Shown: in pieces, positions 17,342 to 26,003 of the stretch
Numbering within the stretch: the stretch's first letter is position 1
Layout of the letters: every line of letters begins with the position of its first letter
Made by a program: the position numbers and the translations under genes
Notes under the pieces: generated by a model
What the model was told of the DNA's origin: nothing
Seen by the model: the letters and a program-made list of their open reading frames with translations, nothing else
The model's database searches: none
NCBI GenBank assembly: GCA_036504515.1
Contig: DASXVA010000001.1
Span: 806,001 to 870,000, forward strand
Length of the DNA: 64,000 nt
Source of the DNA: AWTP1-18 sp036504515
GTDB lineage: Bacteria > Pseudomonadota > Gammaproteobacteria > Burkholderiales > Rhodocyclaceae
Direction of reading: 5' to 3'

Positions 17342-19735
17342 ATGCCCAAGGAAACCGCGAAGCAAGCCCCCAAGACCACTGCCAAGGCGGCAGCCAAGGC
17401 TGTGACCAAGGCTGCCTCTGCCAAGAAAGCAACGCCTGTGAAGGCCGCGCCTAAAGCCACTGCTGCGTCCAAGGCTGCCCCCAAGACAGCGTCCAAGGTC
17501 CCTCCGAAGGCTGCGACCAAACCAGTCGCCAAGCCCGTGGCAAAGACACCCGCCAAACCTGCCCCCAAGGCCCCGGCCAAGGCGGTCAAAGCTCCTGCCA
17601 AGCCCGCTCCAAAAGCGGCGCCCAAGGTGGTTGTCAAGACCCCTGCCAAAGGAGCCCCCAAGCCTGCTGAAAAACCGGTGGCCAAGGCCCCCGTTGCCCG
17701 CAAGGCAGAGGAGAAAGTCGTTACTAAGCCCGTAGCAGTAGCCAAGGCAGTGGCACAGCCCGCCAAGGCCGAAGTCGCCCCCAAGACAGCCCCCATTCCC
17801 AAGTCCGGCAAAAGCGCAGACGGCACAAAGACCAAGAAAGGGAAATCAGAACCGATGGTAGCGCCCGCTGCGCCCCAACCTCTCGATGTAGAAGCCAAAC
17901 GTACCCGTCTCAAGAGCCTGATCGCCCTGGGCAAAGAGCGCGGTTACCTGACCTACGCAGAAATCAACGACCACCTGCCTGATGACATGGTGGACGCGGA
18001 GCAGATCGAATCGATCATCTCCACCTTCAACGACATGGCCATCCAGGTTTTCGACGAAGCCCCGGCTGGCGAAGACTTGATCCTGAACGATGCCGCTCCT
18101 GCCCCGGTAGATGCCGAGGAAGTGGAAGAGCAAGCCGAACAGGCCCTGTCCACCGTCGATTCCGAATTCGGCCGCACCACAGACCCCGTCCGCATGTACA
18201 TGCGTGAAATGGGTACCGTGGAACTGCTGACCCGGGAAGGCGAAATTGAAATCGCCAAGCGTATTGAGGATGGCCTCAAGCACATGGTGATTGCCATCTC
18301 CGCCTGCCCCACCACCATTGCTGAAATCCTGGAACTGGCCGACAAGGTCTCCAAGGACGAAATGCGCGTGGATGAAGTGGTGGACGGCTTGATCGATCCC
18401 AACGCCCAGCCTGAAGAAGAACCCGAACCGATGGGTGAGGAAGATTCGCTGGACGAAGAAGAACTCGACGAAGAAGACGCCGAAGCCGCCAGCAATGCCG
18501 CCAATGCTGCTGCCCTGGCCAAGCTCAAGGGTGAAGCCCTCGAACGTTTTGCCATCATCCACAGCCACTACGGCAAGTTGATGGCAGCCCTCACCAAGAA
18601 GGGCTCCCAGGACAAGGGCTATATCAAGGAACAGAAGGCCATCAGCGACGAGTTGATGAACATCCGTTTCACTGCCAAGATCATTGAACGCCTGTGCGAT
18701 TCCGTGCGCGGCATGGTCGAAGCCGCCCGTAACCACGAGCGCAAGATCCTGCATCTCTGTGTCGACAAGGCAAAAATGCCCCGCCAGCACTTCATCAAAG
18801 TGTTCCCCGGCAACGAAGTCAACATGGAATGGCTCAAGGGCGAAGTGCAGTCCAACAAGCCCTACGCCCAAGTGCTGATGCGCTCCGCACCGGCCATCCT
18901 TGAGCAGCAGCAAAAGTTGATCGATCTGCAAAACCGTATCGGTCTGCCCCTGCGTGAACTCAAGGACATCAACAAGCAGATGTCCACCGGCGAAGCCAAG
19001 GCCCGTCGCGCCAAGCGCGAAATGACCGAAGCCAATCTGCGTCTGGTGATCTCCATTGCCAAAAAGTACACCAACCGTGGTTTGCAGTTCCTCGATCTGA
19101 TCCAGGAAGGCAACATCGGCCTGATGAAGGCGGTGGACAAGTTCGAATACCGTCGCGGCTACAAGTTCTCCACTTATGCCACTTGGTGGATTCGTCAGGC
19201 CATCACCCGGTCCATTGCCGACCAGGCGCGCACCATCCGTATCCCGGTGCACATGATCGAAACCATCAACAAGATGAATCGCATCAGCCGCCAGATCCTG
19301 CAGGAAACCGGTGCCGAGCCTGATCCCGCCACCCTGGCGATCAAGATGGAAATGCCCGAGGACAAGATCCGCAAGATCCTGAAGATTTCCAAGGAGCCCA
19401 TCTCCATGGAAACCCCCATCGGTGACGATGACGACTCCCATCTGGGCGACTTCATCGAAGATACTTCTACCCTTGCTCCTGCTGACGCTGCCCTGTTCGC
19501 CAGCCTGCGCGAAGTTACCAAGGAGATTCTGGACAGCCTCACTCCTCGGGAAGCCAAGGTGTTGCGTATGCGTTTCGGTATTGAAATGAATACCGACCAC
19601 ACCCTGGAAGAAGTGGGTAAACAGTTCGACGTCACCCGCGAACGTATCCGCCAGATCGAAGCCAAGGCTCTGCGCAAACTGCGTCACCCCAGCCGTTCCG
19701 AAAAGCTGCGCAGCTTCCTCGACTCCGAAACCTGA
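17342..19735 (+). CDS. rpoD: Primary RNA polymerase sigma factor RpoD with long basic N-terminal extension
   Basis: The primary sigma factor is 797 aa. Residues 1 to about 165 are a Lys/Ala/Pro/Thr-rich low-complexity extension. Then come region 1.1 (KSLIALGKERGYLTYAEIND), region 1.2 (TDPVRMYMREMG), the acidic non-conserved region (EEEPEPMGEEDSLDEEEL), and region 2 with YATWWIRQAITR. Region 3 follows, then region 4.2 with VTRERIRQIEAKALRKLR near the C terminus. I chose the ATG after GAGGA, 6 nt upstream. An in-frame ATG 22 codons earlier has no ribosome-binding site. E. coli RpoD is 613 aa, so the basic extension and region 1 account for the extra length. Confidence 0.97.
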   Translation: MPKETAKQAPKTTAKAAAKAVTKAASAKKATPVKAAPKATAASKAAPKTASKVPPKAATKPVAKPVAKTPAKPAPKAPAKAVKAPAKPAPKAAPKVVVKTPAKGAPKPAEKPVAKAPVARKAEEKVVTKPVAVAKAVAQPAKAEVAPKTAPIPKSGKSADGTKTKKGKSEPMVAPAAPQPLDVEAKRTRLKSLIALGKERGYLTYAEINDHLPDDMVDAEQIESIISTFNDMAIQVFDEAPAGEDLILNDAAPAPVDAEEVEEQAEQALSTVDSEFGRTTDPVRMYMREMGTVELLTREGEIEIAKRIEDGLKHMVIAISACPTTIAEILELADKVSKDEMRVDEVVDGLIDPNAQPEEEPEPMGEEDSLDEEELDEEDAEAASNAANAAALAKLKGEALERFAIIHSHYGKLMAALTKKGSQDKGYIKEQKAISDELMNIRFTAKIIERLCDSVRGMVEAARNHERKILHLCVDKAKMPRQHFIKVFPGNEVNMEWLKGEVQSNKPYAQVLMRSAPAILEQQQKLIDLQNRIGLPLRELKDINKQMSTGEAKARRAKREMTEANLRLVISIAKKYTNRGLQFLDLIQEGNIGLMKAVDKFEYRRGYKFSTYATWWIRQAITRSIADQARTIRIPVHMIETINKMNRISRQILQETGAEPDPATLAIKMEMPEDKIRKILKISKEPISMETPIGDDDDSHLGDFIEDTSTLAPADAALFASLREVTKEILDSLTPREAKVLRMRFGIEMNTDHTLEEVGKQFDVTRERIRQIEAKALRKLRHPSRSEKLRSFLDSET

Positions 19736-19770
19736 TCTGCTTTAACCCGTCCTGCAGTGCAGGGCGGAAT

Positions 19771-19849
<79 letters not shown>

Positions 19850-19855
19850 AACACA

Positions 19856-19887
19856 GGGACTTAGCGCAAGCTAAGTCCCTTTTTTTC
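19856..19887 (+). terminator. Terminator after the tRNA gene
   Basis: GGGACTTAGC and GCTAAGTCCC form a perfect 10-bp stem with a GCAA tetraloop and a run of seven T. It closes the rpoD-tRNA transcript. Confidence 0.92.
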
Positions 19888-19962
19888 ATCCTGTGTCAAA
19901 ACTGAGTCACGAGAGTTGTGCTCCAAACGTTGTGATAGCCTTTGATCTCACGGAGAAACACA

Positions 19963-20145
19963 ATGCCCGCCCTCGCTAAAAAACCAGTTGCCAAAGCCCC
20001 AGCCAAGAAAACATCAGCCAAGCGGAAAGACATGCCTGTCAAGGCCAGTGCTTTGATTGATAAATTGGTGAAACGCGCAGCTTCAAGTCGGCGTGTAAAG
20101 AACACGGTATCTCACTTGAGCCTCGTACCTAGTCAGGAAAAGTAG
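19963..20145 (+). CDS. Small basic Lys/Ala-rich protein
   Basis: This 60-aa protein opens MPALAKKPVAKAPAKKTSAKRKD and is strongly basic throughout. I do not recognise a family. Its first half has the PAK/AKK repeat composition of histone H1-like tails and resembles the extensions on RpoD and TopB in this window, so nucleic-acid binding is a reasonable inference. The ATG at 19963 follows GGAG by 8 nt. The frame is open 7 codons earlier without a ribosome-binding site. It is the first gene of the islet after the tRNA. Confidence 0.6.
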   Translation: MPALAKKPVAKAPAKKTSAKRKDMPVKASALIDKLVKRAASSRRVKNTVSHLSLVPSQEK

Positions 20146-20248
20146 TACCGAGAATTCAACTTCGAGAGAGTGCCATCGTCAGGGGCTACGCTGAAATTTA
20201 CTGACATAAAGTGGAACGAATTCATTAAATCTAGAGGAGTGATGCTGC

Positions 20249-20467
20249 ATGGAGCCAACAGTCAAAGTCGAGCTAACGCTGGCACAACTAGAAACTATCG
20301 CCGACGCCTTGGAGTACACCGGCCAAGTGGTCGAAGAAGAACTCGATAAATTTGAAGCGGGTTCAGAGGATCATGACGGGTTGTCCGCCGATCTTGATGA
20401 TTTGAGTGATGCGCTGAAAGTTGTCGCCGATGCGATGGAAGAACTCGTTGGGGATGACGAAGAATAG
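20249..20467 (+). CDS. Small acidic protein of unknown function
   Basis: This 72-aa protein (MEPTVKVELTLAQLETIADAL...) is dominated by Glu, Asp and Leu and is predicted to be helical. It has no cysteines, signal peptide or membrane segment. A strong AGAGGAG lies 9 nt before the ATG, which supports translation. The contrast with the preceding basic protein (60 aa, 104 bp upstream) could mean an acidic/basic pair, but there is no direct evidence that they interact. I do not recognise a family. Confidence 0.6.
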   Translation: MEPTVKVELTLAQLETIADALEYTGQVVEEELDKFEAGSEDHDGLSADLDDLSDALKVVADAMEELVGDDEE

Positions 20468-20779
20468 GGCTACGAGTTGCGGTGAGGAGTGGGTGAGATG
20501 GTTCTCGTTCACTCGTTCAAGTGAGGGTGGCGCCTCAATGTGCAGTGAGATGAAAAAGGACTTTGCTGCGAGGCCAAGTCCTTTTTGTTGATAGCAGTAC
20601 TGCGACTTTGTTGTTGCTGAACAGAGTCGCAGTTACATGCGAAGCATATTTTCGCCGGTTGAAATGATTCAGTCTTGCCAGTCGCATGAACATTTGTTCA
20701 CACACTTGAACTGCAGGTTTACCGTATCTGACCGATATAACTGCTGAGGGGATATTCCCGCAGCAACAAGGAGAACGAC
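20468..20779. other. Intergenic segment with a terminator and a 35-nt hairpin
   Basis: This 312-bp gap holds a terminator (20553-20590) and a strong stem-loop at 20599-20633. That stem is ACTGCGACTTTGTT with AACAGAGTCGCAGT, 14 bp with one G-T pair and a 7-nt loop. The rest, up to the AAGGAG of the next gene, shows nothing coding. Confidence 0.6.
20553..20590 (+). terminator. Terminator after the small acidic gene
   Basis: AAAAAGGACTT and AAGTCCTTTTT form an 11-bp stem with a 12-nt loop. The 3' arm is itself the T tract. Confidence 0.7.
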
Positions 20780-21115
20780 ATGGTATCGGCAATCGGTTCT
20801 GCAACCGTAAGCACAGGCAGCGTCAGCAATGCCTCCCAGATTGCAGCGCTCCAGAAGCAGATAACGGCGCTGACAAAGAAGGTGTCCGATTTGCAGAAGG
20901 ACACAACGTCCAAAACCAGCGCTCAGGAAGCCCAGCTTATTGAGGCTCAGATTGCTGCTCTTGAGGCGCGCATTGCGCAACTGCAATCGGAGCAAGCCCA
21001 AAATAACGCGAGCAGTACATCAACACCTAAGGCTGCTGAGAGCAAAGCTTCGGCAGTGACTGCAACAAAGTCAGCGAGCGGTACGCTGGGTAACAATGTT
21101 GATGAATACGCGTAA
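20780..21115 (+). CDS. FlxA-like coiled-coil protein
   Basis: This 111-aa protein has a low-complexity Ser/Ala/Thr start. The heptad helix ASQIAALQKQITALTKKVSDL follows, then EAQIAALEARIAQLQSEQAQ and a Ser/Thr/Ala-rich tail. The layout resembles FlxA, an E. coli protein of unknown function linked to the flagellar regulon. There is no signal peptide or membrane segment. The start has a clear AAGGAG 6 nt upstream. It is preceded by a hairpin-rich gap and faces the DUF5710 gene convergently. Confidence 0.65.
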   Translation: MVSAIGSATVSTGSVSNASQIAALQKQITALTKKVSDLQKDTTSKTSAQEAQLIEAQIAALEARIAQLQSEQAQNNASSTSTPKAAESKASAVTATKSASGTLGNNVDEYA

Positions 21116-21167
21116 ACGGGACTGCGTGAAGATTTAACTGCCAGCCTTAATCGTCCTCAGAAAGCAC

Positions 21168-21467
21168 TTAGGCGGCAGCCCGGCATTTGTCGCAGTCATC
21201 CCACGGTAAGCACTCGCAGACGCGGGGTTGAGGTTTGTAGTTGGCGCCTACGATGACAAAACCAGGGGACTGGTCCTTAGCGGAGGAGCTCTTCTTGGCG
21301 ACGTTGCTGGCAACGGCGCCGTCATGGGAAGAGGGCGCCCACTTGGCAAAGGGAGCCAGGTCCGCCTTGTCTTCAACGTACCAAATCTTTCGGGCTGCAT
21401 CCCAGCGGGCCCCCAGTTTTTTGGCTTCTTCTTTTTCTGCGAAGGGGACCTTCAGGTTTGTTCTCAT
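21168..21467 (-). CDS. DUF5710 domain protein with C-terminal cysteine cluster
   Basis: The 99-aa protein is mostly one DUF5710 module (residues 3-45: VPFAEKEEAKKLGARWDAARKIWYV...LAPFAKW). These modules are known from conjugative-plasmid and phage proteins, often fused to primases or antirestriction factors. After a Ser/Ala linker, the C terminus has CECLPWDDCDKC, four cysteines spaced to hold a metal. The start overlaps the stop of the 291-aa gene upstream as ATGA, so the two proteins are likely made together. Function unknown; a nucleic-acid role is inference. Confidence 0.75.
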   Translation of the reverse strand: MRTNLKVPFAEKEEAKKLGARWDAARKIWYVEDKADLAPFAKWAPSSHDGAVASNVAKKSSSAKDQSPGFVIVGANYKPQPRVCECLPWDDCDKCRAAA

Positions 21468-22339
21468 TTCGCGACATCTCTTTCAAAGTAGGGTAGCAGC
21501 GCCTGGGCCGCTTTGATCCGTTGGTCCGGGCTCGCTGATGGCGAGTTCATGACGGCCAGCAGAAAGCTTTTGGGCTCGGTGTAGTTGCTACCGACATCAA
21601 GCCGAGAGTGACTGGTTGGTCCGCACTGGTCGTTAGTTGCTGTCTCGATAAGTTTTAGCTCGACGGGCATTGGCGACTGAAAGCTCGCTAGCACTCGCTG
21701 GAAGTCCTGCGACTTAATACTTTCAAACTTTGCCAGAATGTCCGCCTGGCCTGCCATGTTGGGTGCCATGTCCAGACCTGGTTCATCGAGAAACATGCCG
21801 CCCATAGAGGGGTCAATGAAGGCAGACCACTTCCCGCTGGCCTGGTGAAAGCTGGGAACCAGATCGACCGTGGGCAGTTCTCCGGCGGAATATTCGTTGA
21901 TGCTGGGAGACAGTTTGAGATGCCGTACCGGAATGTCAGCCAAGTACTTACTGCGGAGTATTTCAAGAAACGCTGTGGCCTCGGCTATCGTGACGTTGTC
22001 GGCCAGAGATAGCCAAAGTTGAAAGCCGCCAGTTGCTGAAATCGATACGGCCGGGGCAGGCAGTTTCAAGTCCTCCTCCAGGCCTTGGTACAGCGTTGTC
22101 AGGTGGTTCCAGTCCTTGGCCCTATCGAAAGTGATAACTAAGGCACGCACCAGTCCTTCCGGGTTAACGAGCTTGAGTGCAACGGTGGCAGTGCCATCCA
22201 GATTTTGACTAATGGCGGCAGGTGTAATCAAGCTTGCGGTGTTCACAACAGGATTTCCGCTATCGATCTGTTGACGGCTGTAGCCCCTTTGTTCCGGGAG
22301 GAAATACAACCGTCCTAGCTCTTGAATCAGTTTGTTCAT
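21464..22339 (-). CDS. Unrecognised 291-aa protein, possibly a degenerate primase-polymerase-like fold
   Basis: I do not recognise this family. Three stretches recall archaeo-eukaryotic primase motifs in order: ALVITFDRAKDW (about residue 67, hydrophobic strand with one Asp), VSISATGGFQLWLSL (about 97), and a later segment LVPSFHQASGKWSAFIDP (about 160). In active enzymes the second motif carries a His where this protein has Gln, and the first usually has two acidic residues, so catalysis is doubtful. It is cytoplasmic, with no signal or membrane segment. It is the first gene of a two-gene unit with the coupled DUF5710 gene. Confidence 0.6.
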   Translation of the reverse strand: MNKLIQELGRLYFLPEQRGYSRQQIDSGNPVVNTASLITPAAISQNLDGTATVALKLVNPEGLVRALVITFDRAKDWNHLTTLYQGLEEDLKLPAPAVSISATGGFQLWLSLADNVTIAEATAFLEILRSKYLADIPVRHLKLSPSINEYSAGELPTVDLVPSFHQASGKWSAFIDPSMGGMFLDEPGLDMAPNMAGQADILAKFESIKSQDFQRVLASFQSPMPVELKLIETATNDQCGPTSHSRLDVGSNYTEPKSFLLAVMNSPSASPDQRIKAAQALLPYFERDVAK

Positions 22340-22456
22340 GCATCACCACAGAGAGGGGGCGCTTCCATTTTCAACGGAAACATTGGGCAAAAACCAGGGC
22401 TGCGCGAAGCATTACGCAACAAGCAAAGTTCGCATCAGCGGAATTCATGTTGGCAT

Positions 22457-22497
22457 TAAAAAACCCGTCATTCCCGCTAAGGCGAGAGGGACGGGTT
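22457..22497 (-). terminator. Terminator downstream of apbC, embedded in a repeat-like palindrome
   Basis: On the minus strand AACCCGTC and GACGGGTT bracket a 20-nt loop and are followed by a T run. The loop (CGCCTTAGCGGGAATGAC) resembles the widespread GTCATTCCCGCG intergenic repeat, so this may be a repeat that doubles as a terminator. Confidence 0.6.
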
Positions 22498-22553
22498 GCT
22501 GACTTTACCAGCGCTGGCGAGAAAGTTTCGCTTTGGCTGGTATGCCTTGAGGC

Positions 22554-23654
22554 TCAGGTGTTTTGCACAACGATATTGGGGAATTTCGAAGACATATCCT
22601 TCGTCTGCTCCGCAATCTTCACTGCAACTTTTCGGGCAATTTCCTTGTACATCGCGGCGACTTGGCCGTTAGGTTCTGCGGCGACGGTGGGCTTGCCGCC
22701 ATCGGCCTGCTGACGGATATGAATGTCCAGGGGCAGGGAGCCCAGCACAGCTACATCGTAGTCCTCGCTCATGCGCTGAGCGCCACCCTGGCCGAAGATG
22801 TGTTCGGCGTGGCCGCAGTTGGTGCAGATGTGGATGCTCATGTTCTCCACCAGGCCGATGATGGGGATGCCCACCTTTTCGAACATCTTGAGTCCCTTGC
22901 GGGCGTCCAGAAGAGCGATGTCCTGGGGCGTGGTGACGATCACTGCGCCGGTCACGGGCACTTGCTGCGCTAGGGTGAGCTGCACGTCGCCGGTACCGGG
23001 GGGCATGTCGATGATCAGGTAGTCCAGGTCGTGCCAGTTGGTGTCCTTCAGCAATTGCTGCATGGCACCGGTGACCATGGGGCCGCGCCAGACCATGGGT
23101 GTTTCCACGTCGACAAGGAAGCCGATGGACATGGCTTGCACGCCGTAGGCTTCCAGTGGGTCCATGGACTTGCCGTCTTTGGATTCGGGCTTCTGATCGT
23201 GGATGCCCAGCATCTGGGGCAGGGAAGGGCCGTAGATGTCGGCATCGAGAATGCCGACCCGGGCGCCTTCAGCGGAGAGGGCCAGGGCCAGATTGACAGC
23301 GGTGGTGCTTTTGCCGACACCGCCTTTGCCCGAGGCCACGGCGATGATGTTCTTCACGCCGTCCATCAGTTTGACGCCTCGCTGCACGGCGTGGGAGACG
23401 ATTTTCTGGGTGACGTTGGCGCTGACTTTCGTGGCGCCGATGGTTTGCAGTTTCTGCTCCACCAAGCCGCGAATCAGTTCGATCTGGCTCTTGGCGGGGT
23501 AACCCAGTTCTACATCGAGACTTATTTCGCAATCTCGGTCACTTCCCGACACCTTGATGTTGCGAACGCTACGGGAGCTGACCAGATCTTTACCCGTATT
23601 GGGGTCGATCACTTCCTTGAGAGCGGTTTGAACTTGGTTTTCTGCGAGACTCAT
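22554..23654 (-). CDS. apbC: Iron-sulfur cluster carrier protein ApbC (Mrp/NBP35 family ATPase)
   Basis: ApbC binds and transfers [4Fe-4S] clusters to target enzymes with ATP. The 366-aa protein has an N-terminal MIP18/DUF59-like domain (residues 5-90) and the deviant Walker A SGKGGVGKST (about 108-117). Walker B is DYLIIDMPPGTGD. The cluster-binding CxxC is CTNCG (about residue 275). It is divergent from metG, as in many proteobacteria where mrp and metG adjoin. The 134-bp gap should hold both promoters. Confidence 0.95.
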   Translation of the reverse strand: MSLAENQVQTALKEVIDPNTGKDLVSSRSVRNIKVSGSDRDCEISLDVELGYPAKSQIELIRGLVEQKLQTIGATKVSANVTQKIVSHAVQRGVKLMDGVKNIIAVASGKGGVGKSTTAVNLALALSAEGARVGILDADIYGPSLPQMLGIHDQKPESKDGKSMDPLEAYGVQAMSIGFLVDVETPMVWRGPMVTGAMQQLLKDTNWHDLDYLIIDMPPGTGDVQLTLAQQVPVTGAVIVTTPQDIALLDARKGLKMFEKVGIPIIGLVENMSIHICTNCGHAEHIFGQGGAQRMSEDYDVAVLGSLPLDIHIRQQADGGKPTVAAEPNGQVAAMYKEIARKVAVKIAEQTKDMSSKFPNIVVQNT

Positions 23655-23788
23655 GACTCGAAAATCCTTGCTAATTCAGGGGTTTTAACGATGACTGCCT
23701 TTGCGAAAGTATAGCCTCGCAGGGTGAGAGGGAAGGCATTTGTTAGAATTCGCAGCTTGCAAAATCCTTGCCCACACTGATCTCAGCC

Positions 23789-25930
23789 ATGTCCCAGCGC
23801 AAAATCCTCGTTACCAGTGCCCTGCCTTACGCCAACGGCGACATCCATCTTGGCCACCTGGTGGGCTATATCCAAGCGGATATCTGGGTTCGTTACCAGC
23901 GCCTGAGCGGCAATGCTGTGCATTACGTTTGTGCGGACGATACCCATGGCACACCGGTCATGCTGCGGGCCGAGAAGGAAGGCATTACCCCCGAGCAGTT
24001 GATCAACCGGGTGCGGGTGGAGCATTTGCGCGACTTCACCGATTTTGGCGTGGCTTTCGACAATTACTACTCGACCCATAGCCCCGAGAACAAGGCCTAC
24101 GCCGAGGATTTCTACACCAAACTGCAAACGGCCAAGTTCATCGACTCCAAGTCCATCGAACAGTATTACGACCCGGTGAAGGAAATGTTCCTACCGGATC
24201 GTTTTATCAAGGGTGAATGCCCCAAGTGTGGCGCAGCGGACCAATACGGCGACAACTGCGAAGTCTGTGGCGCCGCCTATGCGCCGACGGAACTCAAGAA
24301 TCCCTACTCTGCAGTATCTGGTGCCAAGCCGGTACTCAAGCAATCCGAGCATTATTTCTTCCGCCTGTCCGACGAGCGGGCTGTCAAGTTCCTGCGGGAT
24401 TGGACCCGGGGCAGCAACGTCAACGGCACGGCCCACCTGCCGGTGGAAGCCGCGAACAAGATGAAGGAATGGTTGGGCGAAGAGGGTGAAAACAAGTTGT
24501 CCGACTGGGATATTTCCCGGGATGCGCCTTACTTCGGTTTTGAAATTCCCGGTGCGCCAGGCAAGTATTTCTATGTGTGGCTCGATGCCCCTATCGGTTA
24601 CTTCGCCAGCTTCAAGAACCTGGCGGAACAGCGCGGCGATATCGATGTAGCTGCCTTTACCGATGCGGTTGCTGCGAAGGCTGCCGGTACGGAGCTGGTG
24701 CACTTTATCGGGAAGGACATCCTCTACTTCCACGCCCTGTTCTGGCCCGCCATGCTGGAATACGCTGGCTACCGCACCCCCAGCCAACTGTGTGTGAACG
24801 GCTTCCTTACGGTGGATGGTGCCAAGATGAGCAAGAGCCGCGGCACTTTCATTACTGCTCATTCCTATATCAACCAGAAGCTCAATCCCGAATGGCTGCG
24901 CTACTACTTCGCCACCAAGTCCAACGCCACCATGGAAGATGTGGACTTGAATCTGGACGATCTGGTGGCCAAGGTGAATGCCGACTTGGTGGGCAAGTAT
25001 GTGAACATCGCCAGCCGGGCCGCGGGCTTCATCGCCAAGCGTTTCGCCGGCAAACTGTTCCATGCCCACGTGGATCATCTGCGCGATAACTTTGACCGGG
25101 ATCTGCCCGAGCTGCGTGCCGCTGCTGCCGAGATTGCCAGCTACTACGAGAATCGTGACTACAGCCGTGCGTTACGTAAGGTCATGGCCTTGGCGGATGG
25201 CGTGAATCAGTTCGTAGACAAACACCAGCCTTGGCAAATGGCTAAGAATGCAGAGCATGAAGAAACCCTGCACTACGTGTGCACCGTGTTGATCAACGCC
25301 TTCCGCCTGCTGACCCTTTACCTCAAGCCCGTACTGCCCCATTTGGCCAAGCGGGCCGAAGAGTTTCTCAACATCCCGCCTTTGCTCTGGAGCGACGCCG
25401 GTCATCTGCTGCCCCCCGACCACCCGATCAATGCCTACGAGCATTTGATGGGCCGCATTGATCCCAAGCAGATCGAAGCTCTGGTGGAAGCCAACAAAGA
25501 CAGTCTGGCGCCAGCGACCCCCGCTGCTGAGCCGGAAAACAAGAAGAAGGAAAAGAAAGTGGAAACTGCTGCAACCCCAGCCGCCGAGAGCGATGTCATC
25601 TCCATCGACGACTTTGCCAAGATCGACCTGCGCATCGCCCGCATTGCCAATGCCGAACATGTGGAAGGGGCCGACAAGTTGATCCGCCTGACTCTGGATG
25701 TAGGTGCCCTGGGTACCAAGCAGGTCTTTGCTGGCATCAAGGCTGCCTACGACCCTGCAGCGCTCGTTGGCCGTCTGACTGTGATGGTGGCCAACCTGGC
25801 CCCGCGCAAGATGAAGTTCGGCCTGTCTGAGGGCATGGTGCTCGCGGCGTCCGACGACAAGGGCGAGGTGCCCGGCCTGTTCATTCTGTCCCCTGACAGC
25901 GGCGCTACCCCGGGTATGAAGGTGAAGTAA
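23789..25930 (+). CDS. metG: Methionyl-tRNA synthetase
   Basis: MetG charges tRNA-Met. The 713-aa protein has the HIGH motif as HLGH (residues 20-23), a CPKCG...CEVCG zinc knuckle (about 145-165), KMSKS as AKMSKSRG (about 345), the helical anticodon domain, and a C-terminal tRNA-binding OB domain (last 110 residues, KIDLRIARI...). A Lys/Glu-rich linker (KKKEKKVE) joins the OB domain. An upstream TTG adds 7 residues, but I take the ATG because MSQRKILVTSALPYANG is the family start. It is divergent from apbC. Confidence 0.97.
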   Translation: MSQRKILVTSALPYANGDIHLGHLVGYIQADIWVRYQRLSGNAVHYVCADDTHGTPVMLRAEKEGITPEQLINRVRVEHLRDFTDFGVAFDNYYSTHSPENKAYAEDFYTKLQTAKFIDSKSIEQYYDPVKEMFLPDRFIKGECPKCGAADQYGDNCEVCGAAYAPTELKNPYSAVSGAKPVLKQSEHYFFRLSDERAVKFLRDWTRGSNVNGTAHLPVEAANKMKEWLGEEGENKLSDWDISRDAPYFGFEIPGAPGKYFYVWLDAPIGYFASFKNLAEQRGDIDVAAFTDAVAAKAAGTELVHFIGKDILYFHALFWPAMLEYAGYRTPSQLCVNGFLTVDGAKMSKSRGTFITAHSYINQKLNPEWLRYYFATKSNATMEDVDLNLDDLVAKVNADLVGKYVNIASRAAGFIAKRFAGKLFHAHVDHLRDNFDRDLPELRAAAAEIASYYENRDYSRALRKVMALADGVNQFVDKHQPWQMAKNAEHEETLHYVCTVLINAFRLLTLYLKPVLPHLAKRAEEFLNIPPLLWSDAGHLLPPDHPINAYEHLMGRIDPKQIEALVEANKDSLAPATPAAEPENKKKEKKVETAATPAAESDVISIDDFAKIDLRIARIANAEHVEGADKLIRLTLDVGALGTKQVFAGIKAAYDPAALVGRLTVMVANLAPRKMKFGLSEGMVLAASDDKGEVPGLFILSPDSGATPGMKVK

Positions 25931-25945
25931 GTGCCATTCCCCCGT

Positions 25946-25966
25946 CCTCCTGCCCAAGGCAGGGGG
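25946..25966. repeat. GC-rich palindromic intergenic element between metG and the acylphosphatase gene
   Basis: CCTCCTGCC and GGCAGGGGG pair over 9 bp (one wobble) around CAA, without a T tract. It belongs to the same visual class as the elements at 7829-7851 and 38651-38667. Confidence 0.4.
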
Positions 25967-26003
25967 CGACTAAGTTGTGCGGGTGTCCCGCAAGGAGTTT
26001 GAA

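Noticed and set aside
17846..19687. 613-codon open frame opposite rpoD
   Set aside because: Antisense shadow of the sigma factor gene. Its composition reflects the reverse complement of biased codons.
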